NCBI GenBank assembly: GCA_003220685.1
Contig: QHTE01000071.1
Location: 1 to 43,136 of the forward strand
DNA length: 43,136 nt
Direction of reading: 5' to 3'
From: Candidatus Rokuibacteriota bacterium
GTDB lineage: Bacteria; Methylomirabilota; Methylomirabilia; Rokubacteriales; CSP1-6
Position 1 is the stretch's first letter. The number at the start of each line of letters is the position of its first letter. The notes under the pieces were generated by a model. The model saw nothing but the letters and a program-made list of their open reading frames with translations. It made no database searches and was not told the origin of the DNA. A program made the translations under genes and the position numbers. Positions 36,881-43,136 of this stretch are shown in pieces.

Positions 36881-37921
36881 TCAGCTCCTTTCGAGCTCCT
36901 TGCGCACCGCCGGCATGACTTCGGTCTGGAACCGTTCGATCGTGCCGACGATGCTGCCCTGGGACGCCACCGGGTACACCATGAGCTGGCCGATTCCACT
37001 TCGCGCGAGCCGAGCGACGCCCTTCGCCACGTCAGCGGCCGATCCGGCGAGAGTGACCGCATCCACGAAGGCGTCGGGAACGAGTGGCGCCACCTTCATG
37101 AGCGGGGCGACGTCGTGCGTGTACGGGAGGCCGAGCACGTGCGTCCGCAGCGGCTCCGGGAGCTCCAGTCCCGCAGTCCGGAACGTAAAAAAGTCCGGGC
37201 GCTGCGCGACCAGACTCCGAACGACGGTGGGGCGCATCGCATTCCGAGCGGCATGGACATCGTCGGAGACGCAGACATTGATCCGCGCGACCAGCTCCAC
37301 CTGCGCGGGATCACGCTCGGCCCGCTGGGCCCCGTCGGCGACGGTCTTCCGAAAGAAGCGGAGCAACGGCTCGGCCACGCACCCCTGCATGATTGCTCCG
37401 TCCGCCACGCGGCCGGCGACGCGGCAGCCGGCCTCGCGCTGGGAGGCGACATAGATCGGGATCTTCGCGCGCCGCGGTGCGAAGTCGAGCCGGCCGTCGT
37501 TGAAGCTCACCCGCTGTCCCTTCACCGTCACGTTCTGCCCGCCGAGAAGCTGGCGGATCAGCTCCACCGCCTCGCGGATGGCGACGGCAGAGCGCTCGGC
37601 ATTTATACCCAGCTCCCGGAAGCCGGACACGCCGGCCCCGATGCCGAGGACCGCGCGTCCGCCCGAGATCTCGTCCAGCGTCGCGATGGCCATCGCCGTC
37701 AGCGCGGGGTGGCGCGAGAAGGGGTCGGTGACGCAGGGCCCGAGGCGGATGCGCGTGGTGCGCGCGGCGGCGAGGGCGAGGAGGGCGTACACCTCGCGGA
37801 AAAAGCGCTCGTCGGCCAGCCAGAAGTCGTCGTAGCCGAGCGCCTCTGCGCGGGCGGCGAGATCGCTCAGCTCGCTCGCGGGACGCGAGGGCAACAGTAA
37901 GAGCCCGGTGCGGAGCATCAT
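36881..37921 (-). CDS. LLM-class flavin-dependent oxidoreductase
   Basis: This 346-residue protein has the luciferase-like TIM barrel pattern: LGYDDFWLADERFF, RIRLGPCVTDPFSRHP, LDEISGGRAVLGIGAG and IPIYVASQREAG. The family uses FMN or F420; the cofactor here cannot be decided. The start is ATG 37921, overlapping the molybdopterin subunit stop by 4 bp (ATG 37918 is the second codon). It belongs to the xanthine-dehydrogenase-type operon. Confidence 0.88.
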   Translation of the reverse strand: MMLRTGLLLLPSRPASELSDLAARAEALGYDDFWLADERFFREVYALLALAAARTTRIRLGPCVTDPFSRHPALTAMAIATLDEISGGRAVLGIGAGVSGFRELGINAERSAVAIREAVELIRQLLGGQNVTVKGQRVSFNDGRLDFAPRRAKIPIYVASQREAGCRVAGRVADGAIMQGCVAEPLLRFFRKTVADGAQRAERDPAQVELVARINVCVSDDVHAARNAMRPTVVRSLVAQRPDFFTFRTAGLELPEPLRTHVLGLPYTHDVAPLMKVAPLVPDAFVDAVTLAGSAADVAKGVARLARSGIGQLMVYPVASQGSIVGTIERFQTEVMPAVRKELERS

Positions 37922-40191
37922 GTCGCGCGCGCTCTCAGCGCGAGTGCGACTTTCTCGGCGGTGATCGGCAGGGTCGTGATCCGCACACCGGTGGCGCTCG
38001 CTACGGCGTTGGCGATCGCGGCCGGCGGCTCGATGTTCGGCGGCTCACCGACACCTTTGGCGCCGAAGGGCCCCACCAGGGTCGGGTGCTGCACGAGGAT
38101 CGACTCCACGCGCGGAACGTCGAGCGTCGTCGGCATCTTGTAGTCGGTGAGATTCGCGTTGAGCACCCGACCGTTCTCGTAGACAATTTCCTCCGAGAGG
38201 GCCTGGCCGAGCCCCTGGGCCACGCCGCCTTCGATCTGGCCTTCGATCGCCGCCGGGTTCACCGCGAACCCCACGTCCTGGGCGACGACGTAGCGGTGGA
38301 TCGTGATCTCGCCGGTTTCGGCGTCGACGGAGAGATCGGCGGCGTGGGCGTGGAAGCTCGGCGAGTGGAACGCGGGGTACACGTGACCCTCGACCCGCTT
38401 GGCGTCGTACGGCGTCGGGGGGGCGACGAAGGTGCCGTGAGCGATCAGCCCACCACCTGAGGCCTGGGAGATCCGAGCGAGCTCGCCGAGCGTCGTGCGC
38501 TTGCCCTCGCCGACCACGCTTCCCTCCCGGAGGGCCAGCGCGTGCTCCTCGACGCCGAGGTGTTTCGACGCGAGGGCGAGGATCTGGCGCTTGAGGTCGG
38601 CGACCGCGGCCCGGCAAGCGTTGCCGACGGCGAACGCGGTACGGCTGCCTTGCGCCCCGAAGTCGTAGGGCGTCGAGAGCGTATCGGCCGAGACGACGTT
38701 GATGTCGGCCAGCTGCACGCCGAGATCCTCGGCGAGAACCTGTGCGGCGCCCGTCAAGGCGGCAGTCCCGATCTCCGCCGCGCCGGTGTTCAGCGCGACC
38801 GTGCCGTCTGGGTTGATCTTGACGTAGACGCCCGACGAGCCGCCGGTCGTCGTCCACCAGCCGCACGCGATCCCTTTGCCACGTCCCGCCCGCGGTCGTC
38901 GATCCCTCCAGCCGATCGCGTCCGCGGCGCGGCGAAGGCACTCCTCGAGACCGACCGCGGTGAGGACCTGCCCCGTCGGCCCTTCTTCGCCCTCGCGCAC
39001 GATGTTCTTCAGCCGGAGCTCGAGCGGGTCGAGGCCGAGGGCGTCGGCGATGATGTCCATCTGTGATTCCACTGCGAAATTCGCTTGCGGACCCGAGGGC
39101 GCGCGGAACGAACCGAAGTTGGTCTTGTTCGTATAGACGGCGAAGCCCTCGAGCAGGAGGTTGGGGATCCGGTAGGGCCCGGCCAGCATGAGCGTCGCCA
39201 CCGACGCGACGCCCGGCCCTGATCCGGCGAAGGCGCCCGTGTCGAACCACAGGCGCGCTTCGCGGGCCGTGAGACGCCCGTCATTCGTGACACCGGTCTT
39301 CACCTCGACGATCGCCGGCTGTCGTGGGTAGGCGGCCGTCAGCTCTTCCTCACTCGTCGTCATCACCTTCACAGGGCGCCCGGTCCTCATCGCGAGCAGC
39401 GCGGCGAAATGTTCCATCCCGATCCGTAGCTTGCCGCCGAAGCCGCCGCCGATCCCGGGCACGATGATCCGCACCTTGGAGGGCGGGAGCTGCAGTATCT
39501 CGGCCAGAGTCGTCTGGATCTCGAAAGGAAGCTGGGTATTCGACCACACGGTGACCAGGCCCGAGCTGTCCCACTGGGCGACCGCGGCGCGGGGCTCCGT
39601 GTATCCCTGGTGGACGCTGCTCGTGGTGAAGCGGTTTTCGAAGATGCGGTCGGCCTCGACGAAGCCACGCTCGACGTCGCCCACCACGATCCGCGCGCGG
39701 TTGCAGACGTTGCGGTCGCGGTGGAGGATCGGCAGCGCGGTGTAGCTCGCCCACGCCTCGTGGACGAGCGGCGCGCCGGGCGCCAGGGCGGCCGCCACGT
39801 CGAGCACGGGCACGAGCGGCTCGCAGACGACCTCGATCGCGGCCAGCGCGGCGGCGGCGGCGTCCGGCGACGTCGCCGCGACGGCGGCGAGGGGCTGGCC
39901 GGCGAAGCGGATACGGTCACGCGCGAGCACGCGTTCATCCTTCACGCTGCCGCCGTAGCGCACGTCGGGCACATCGGGCGCCGTGATCACGGCGCGCACG
40001 CCGGGCAGCCGGGCCGCGCGACTGGTGTCGAGCCGCACGAGTCGCGCGTGCGGCTCGTGGCTCCTCAGCACTCTGCCGTAGAGCATGCCGGGTAGCGCGA
40101 AGTCGGCGGCGTAGAGCGCCGTACCCGTCACCTTGCCGGGCGCGTCCATGCGGGGGACCGAGCGACCGACGATCCGCGTCACCTGCGTCAT
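37918..40191 (-). CDS. Xanthine-dehydrogenase-family molybdopterin-binding subunit
   Basis: This 757-residue large subunit begins RIVGRSVPRMDAPGKVTG and contains IGGGFGGKLRIGMEH (cofactor loop), GSFRAPSGPQANFAVESQMD and the active-site Glu in FGAKGVGEPPNIEP. The active loop is GSFRAPS, not the AYRCSFR of form I CO dehydrogenase, so it is a hydroxylase of another substrate. ATG 40191 overlaps the 2Fe-2S subunit stop by 4 bp; the open frame upstream belongs to that gene. With the two smaller subunits it forms an (alpha-beta-gamma)2-type enzyme. The substrate (purine, aldehyde, aromatic heterocycle or other) is unknown. Confidence 0.92.
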   Translation of the reverse strand: MTQVTRIVGRSVPRMDAPGKVTGTALYAADFALPGMLYGRVLRSHEPHARLVRLDTSRAARLPGVRAVITAPDVPDVRYGGSVKDERVLARDRIRFAGQPLAAVAATSPDAAAAALAAIEVVCEPLVPVLDVAAALAPGAPLVHEAWASYTALPILHRDRNVCNRARIVVGDVERGFVEADRIFENRFTTSSVHQGYTEPRAAVAQWDSSGLVTVWSNTQLPFEIQTTLAEILQLPPSKVRIIVPGIGGGFGGKLRIGMEHFAALLAMRTGRPVKVMTTSEEELTAAYPRQPAIVEVKTGVTNDGRLTAREARLWFDTGAFAGSGPGVASVATLMLAGPYRIPNLLLEGFAVYTNKTNFGSFRAPSGPQANFAVESQMDIIADALGLDPLELRLKNIVREGEEGPTGQVLTAVGLEECLRRAADAIGWRDRRPRAGRGKGIACGWWTTTGGSSGVYVKINPDGTVALNTGAAEIGTAALTGAAQVLAEDLGVQLADINVVSADTLSTPYDFGAQGSRTAFAVGNACRAAVADLKRQILALASKHLGVEEHALALREGSVVGEGKRTTLGELARISQASGGGLIAHGTFVAPPTPYDAKRVEGHVYPAFHSPSFHAHAADLSVDAETGEITIHRYVVAQDVGFAVNPAAIEGQIEGGVAQGLGQALSEEIVYENGRVLNANLTDYKMPTTLDVPRVESILVQHPTLVGPFGAKGVGEPPNIEPPAAIANAVASATGVRITTLPITAEKVALALRARAT

Positions 40192-40694
40192 CGTGCCGTC
40201 TCCCGGCATGCCGAGGAGGGGGAGGCGCGCAGGGCGCGGGCTGCGCTCAGCGTCGCCTCGATGATCCTCTGGTATCCGGTGCAGCGGCACAGGTTGCCGG
40301 CCAGTGCCTCACGCACTCCGTTCTCGTCCGGTTCTGGATTCTCGTCGAGGTAGGCCTTGGCCGCCAGGATCATCCCGGGAATGCAATACCCGCACTGCAC
40401 GGCGCCGTGGTCGATGAACGCTTGCTGCAGCGGGTGCAGCTGTCCCGGGGCGGCGAGGCCCTCGATGGTCAGGATCGCGCGGCCCTGGCACTGCGCGGCC
40501 AGCAGGATGCACGCGTTGACCGCGGCGCCCTCGAGCAGCACCGTGCAGACGCCGCACTCGGCCTCCAGGCAGTTCTCCTTCGTGCCGATGAGGCCCAGGT
40601 CCGTCCGCAAGACGTCCAGCAGAGTGCGGTGTGGCTCGGCCAGCACCTCGTGCGTCTGCCCGTTGATGATGAGGCTCAGGGGGATCCTGGTCAT
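40188..40694 (-). CDS. Xanthine-dehydrogenase-family 2Fe-2S subunit
   Basis: This 168-residue protein has the plant-type cluster ENCLEAECGVCTVLLEGAAV and the second domain cluster QCGYCIPGM with NLCRCTGYQ, as in CoxS/XdhC-type subunits. The start ATG 40694 overlaps the FAD subunit stop by 4 bp. The frame is open upstream to 40808, but only within the neighbour gene. It transfers electrons from the molybdenum site to the flavin subunit. Confidence 0.93.
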   Translation of the reverse strand: MTRIPLSLIINGQTHEVLAEPHRTLLDVLRTDLGLIGTKENCLEAECGVCTVLLEGAAVNACILLAAQCQGRAILTIEGLAAPGQLHPLQQAFIDHGAVQCGYCIPGMILAAKAYLDENPEPDENGVREALAGNLCRCTGYQRIIEATLSAARALRASPSSACRETAR

Positions 40695-41566
40695 GAGGTA
40701 TGAAACCTGATGCGTTCGAGACAGCGGGCCAGCACCCGTGGCACCAGCGTGGCCACGAGGAGCGCGCGATAGCGCGCGGAGGCGCGCACGTCGCCGATAG
40801 GGCGGCACTCGGTGGCCGCGATCCGTCCCGCTTCCCGCGTCACTTCATCCGTGAGCGGGCGCCCCTCGAGATAGCGCTCGGCGGAGCGCGCGCGCATCGC
40901 GGTCGGCGCCACCGCTCCCAGCGCGATGCGGACGTCCTGGCAGCGCTCGAGGGCCGCATCGAGCGTGAGACGCGCCGCCACGCACGCGATCGAGATCTCC
41001 ATGGCGCGCCGGCGACCCGCCTTGAGAAATGCGGTGGCCGTGCGAGGGGCGAGGCGCGGAAAGCTCGCGCGGGTCAGCAGCTCGTTGGGCCGGAGCACGG
41101 TGACGCCCGGCGCGGTGCCGAAGCCGTCGAGGGCTATCGTGCGCTCACCGGCTGGACCGAGGGACGTCAGCCTCGCCTCGAGTGCCAGCAGTACGACGAC
41201 CACATCCGCCGCGGGCGACGCGTTGACGATGTTGCCGCCAACCGTCGCCACGTTACGCACCTGATGGCCGCCCACGACCTCGGCACCTTCGACGAGCGCC
41301 CTCAACGCGCCCTGAAAGTCTGTCGTGGTCTCGATCCGCCTGTGCGTTACCCGCGCGCCGAGGCTGATCGCCCCGTCGACCTCGATCGCATCGAGTCCGG
41401 GGACACACTGCAGGCTGACGACGTGGCGCGGGTTGAGCCGGCCGCGATGGATCTGGACCATGAGATCCGTTCCTCCGGCGAGGAAGCGCCCGTCGACGCC
41501 GAACCGAGCGCCGAGCTCGATCGCCTCGCGTAGCGACGTCGGCTCATGGTAGTCGAAGGTCACCAC
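40691..41566 (-). CDS. Xanthine-dehydrogenase-family FAD-binding subunit
   Basis: This 291-residue CoxM-type subunit has RFLAGGTDLMVQ and the FAD loop ATVGGNIVNASPAAD. It begins at GTG 41566 or GTG 41563 behind AAGGAGG; both give the same family N terminus. It is the first gene of the operon FAD, 2Fe-2S, molybdopterin, LLM, HapK-like, and its upstream region is shared with the divergent binding-protein gene. Confidence 0.92.
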   Translation of the reverse strand: MVTFDYHEPTSLREAIELGARFGVDGRFLAGGTDLMVQIHRGRLNPRHVVSLQCVPGLDAIEVDGAISLGARVTHRRIETTTDFQGALRALVEGAEVVGGHQVRNVATVGGNIVNASPAADVVVVLLALEARLTSLGPAGERTIALDGFGTAPGVTVLRPNELLTRASFPRLAPRTATAFLKAGRRRAMEISIACVAARLTLDAALERCQDVRIALGAVAPTAMRARSAERYLEGRPLTDEVTREAGRIAATECRPIGDVRASARYRALLVATLVPRVLARCLERIRFHTS

Positions 41567-41598
41567 GTCCCTCCTTGCGGAGTCGTCCGGACAATATT

Positions 41599-41624
41599 AT
41601 GCGCCTTCGCAAATCATGCGCCTT
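41599..41624. repeat. Direct 9-bp repeat in the divergent intergenic region
   Basis: ATGCGCCTT occurs at 41599-41607 and again at 41616-41624, 17 bp apart start to start. It lies between the divergent FAD-subunit gene and the Liv-type binding-protein gene. On the minus strand the site reads TTTGCGAAGGCGCAT, similar to the candidate operator before the IclR gene. TTGACA at 41623-41628 overlaps the second copy and could be a -35 for the plus-strand gene. The rest of this 158-bp gap shows nothing clear. Confidence 0.4.
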
Positions 41625-41724
41625 GACAAGGTCGACTCGCCGAAGGCACAGTCGGCCCACCTCGGACAGTCACGAGCCCGTTCGTCACGAGCCGCCGCGA
41701 GGGCGAGACGCTGGGAGGCGGACC

Positions 41725-42978
41725 ATGTGGACACGAATCAAGGACGCGATGTGCGGGGTAAGTGCGCTGATGATCGTGGCGGCGGCGGCGGGGCCGGTCG
41801 CCGCCCAGAGCAAAGCGCCGATCCGAATCGGTGAAATCAACTCCTACAGCGGCCTCGCGACGGTCTACACCTTCCCCTATCGCGAAGGCCTCCTGATGGC
41901 GACTAAGGAGATCAACGACGCCGGCGGCGTTCTCGGCCGTCCGATCGAGTTCATCTTCCGCGACGACAAGCTCAAGCCGGACGAGGCGGTGAAGGCCGCC
42001 CGTGAGCTGGTCGGGCAGGAGAAGGTCGACTTCCTGGCCGGCTGCATCTCGAGCGGGGTGGGCCTGGCCATCTCGGCCTACGCGAAGGAGGCCAAGGTCC
42101 TCTACATCGCGACTCACTGCCAGACCTCGCGCCTCACCTGGGACGACGGTCATAAATACGTCGCCCACACCACGAACAACGTGAACCAGTACGTGCGCGC
42201 CCTGGCCCAGAAGGCGGCCAGCATGCGGTACAAGAAGTGGGCGCACATCTCGCCCGACTACGAGTACGGCCACAACGTGTGGGAGGAGTTCTCCGCCTAT
42301 CTGAAGCAGCTCAAGCCCGACGTGGAATTCGTTCAGCAGAACTGGCCGAAGCTGGGCGAGACCGACCACAGCTCGTACGTCACGGCACTGCTCCAGTCGG
42401 GGGCGGACGCCTTCCTCAGCTCGGTGTGGGGCGCGCAGGAGATCGCCTTCGTGAAGCAGGCACGGCCGTTCGGCCTCTTCGAGAAGGTCCACTACTTCAG
42501 CGCCTCCGTCGGGAACCCCGACGAGCTCGATCCGCTCGGCAAGGAGGCGCCCGTGGGCGCCATCACGCCGGGCTTCGCCTGGTACGACGACGGCATGCAG
42601 AAGCGCCATCCGAAACTCGCCGAGTGGGTCAAGAAGTACGAGGCGCGAGCGAAGAAAGAACCCACGCTCGGCGCCTCCTGGGGCTACGCCAGCGCCTACA
42701 TCATCGCGGAAGCCATCAAGCGCGCGAAAAGCGCCGACACGGACAAGGTGATCACGGCCTTCAGCGAGGGGTTCGAGATGGAATTCCCGTGGGGCAAGGT
42801 CATCATGCGCGGCTGTGATCAGCAGGCTATCCCGCCACAGTGGGTCGGGGTGGTCCGGATGAACGCCCAGGGTAAGCCGGTGTTGGCCGACGTCGAAGAG
42901 GTCCACGGCAAGGACGTGATCAAGAGCTGCGACGAGGTCGCCAAGCTGCGGGCGGCCGCCGCCGAAAAGAAGAAGTAG
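41725..42978 (+). CDS. Branched-chain-amino-acid-type ABC transporter substrate-binding protein
   Basis: This 417-residue periplasmic binding protein has a signal peptide (about 1-27, SALMIVAAAAGPVAAQ) and the family-6 pattern: IRIGEINSYSGLATVYTFPYREG, ATKEINDAGGVLGRPIEFIF and RDDKLKPDEAVKAARELVG. It starts at ATG 41725 behind GGGAGG; the frame is open further upstream without a signal peptide. The permease gene follows at once. Ligands of this class include amino acids, amides, urea and aromatic acids; proximity to the divergent molybdoenzyme operon suggests import of its substrate. Confidence 0.9.
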   Translation: MWTRIKDAMCGVSALMIVAAAAGPVAAQSKAPIRIGEINSYSGLATVYTFPYREGLLMATKEINDAGGVLGRPIEFIFRDDKLKPDEAVKAARELVGQEKVDFLAGCISSGVGLAISAYAKEAKVLYIATHCQTSRLTWDDGHKYVAHTTNNVNQYVRALAQKAASMRYKKWAHISPDYEYGHNVWEEFSAYLKQLKPDVEFVQQNWPKLGETDHSSYVTALLQSGADAFLSSVWGAQEIAFVKQARPFGLFEKVHYFSASVGNPDELDPLGKEAPVGAITPGFAWYDDGMQKRHPKLAEWVKKYEARAKKEPTLGASWGYASAYIIAEAIKRAKSADTDKVITAFSEGFEMEFPWGKVIMRGCDQQAIPPQWVGVVRMNAQGKPVLADVEEVHGKDVIKSCDEVAKLRAAAAEKKK

Positions 42979-43025
42979 TCATCCACAGCCTGTTCCCCTG
43001 GATCACCAACGGGCCGCTCATCACG

Positions 43026-43136
43026 GTGCAGGTGATGAGCGGCCTGAGCGTCGGCATGTTCCTCTTCCTCGTGTCCGTCGGGATGTCGCTGATCTTCGGT
43101 GTCACCCGAATCGTGAACCTCGCCCACGGCAGCTTT
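43026..43136 (+). CDS. Liv-type ABC transporter permease (LivH-like), N-terminal part, truncated by window edge
   Basis: The frame shows VMSGLSVGMFLFLVSVGMSL and IFGVTRIVNLAHGSF, the first helix and signature of LivH permeases. The end is cut by the window edge. No ATG, GTG or TTG lies in frame between the stop of the preceding gene (42978) and GTG 43026, although the frame stays open and plausible upstream (HSLFPWITNGPL). GTG 43026, GTG 43032 or ATG 43035 are the possible starts; none has a strong RBS, so coupling to the upstream gene is likely. Confidence 0.75.
   Translation, partial: MQVMSGLSVGMFLFLVSVGMSLIFGVTRIVNLAHGSF

Noticed and set aside
37918..40191. Aerobic CO dehydrogenase (form I coxL)
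   Set aside because: The active-site loop reads GSFRAPS, not the AYRCSFR signature, so a CO role is not supported.

Overview
This window is high-GC, densely packed bacterial DNA. Many genes overlap by 4 bp (ATGA or GTGA) and GTG starts are common. The gene set suggests a soil or subsurface chemoorganotroph: hydantoinase A/B, xanthine-dehydrogenase-type molybdoenzyme subunits, an LLM flavin enzyme, Liv-type uptake, a zinc-ribbon/cyclase/AAA regulator, a Rieske dioxygenase and a PQQ dehydrogenase. This mix is reminiscent of Candidatus Rokubacteria (Methylomirabilota) or a neighbouring lineage, but that placement is inference from gene content. I saw no rRNA, tRNA or CRISPR array.

Layout. (1) 1-1571: the 3' end of an acetamidase/formamidase gene, a 32-residue basic peptide, an M48-like lipoprotein peptidase and a YCII-like protein. 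(2) 1685-7485, minus strand: a 1051-residue cyclase/AAA/TPR regulator, a ThDP enzyme and a GNAT protein. (3) 7748-12951, minus: class III aminotransferase, hydantoinase A and hydantoinase B, translationally coupled. (4) 13062-15179, minus: a CPH-type copper P-type ATPase. (5) 15289-19303, plus: a promoter, an IclR regulator, a beta-hydroxyacid-type dehydrogenase, dioxygenase beta and alpha subunits and two tiny ORFs, apparently one operon. (6) 19358-36508: an accessory region described below. (7) 36554-41566, minus: FAD, 2Fe-2S and molybdopterin subunits of a xanthine-dehydrogenase-family enzyme, an LLM oxidoreductase and a small HapK-like protein, tightly coupled. (8) 41725 to the end, plus: a branched-chain-amino-acid-type binding protein and the start of its permease.

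The most interesting part is region 6. Leftward it encodes five coupled genes: a glycoside-hydrolase/GT2 glycosyltransferase fusion, an ABC exporter fused to an aminoglycoside-phosphotransferase-like kinase, a MacA-like adaptor, a MacB-type ATPase and a MacB-type permease. Rightward it encodes a PQQ dehydrogenase fused to a cupredoxin, a CgeB-like glycosyltransferase, a polysaccharide deacetylase, a UDP-xylose-synthase-like enzyme and an outer-membrane efflux protein. Between the two arms sit a standalone paralogue of the fused kinase and an IS110-family transposase remnant. Each arm is preceded by a related 74-bp element ending in a sigma-54 -24/-12 motif, one on each strand. This suggests that the arms are co-regulated. 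My inference is a sigma-54-controlled system that builds, modifies (possibly phosphorylates) and exports a glycan or glycoside. The product is unknown.

Signs of rearrangement at the edges of region 6 are a 3'-terminal TolC fragment that converges on and overlaps the MacB permease gene, and the IS110 remnant beside the kinase gene.
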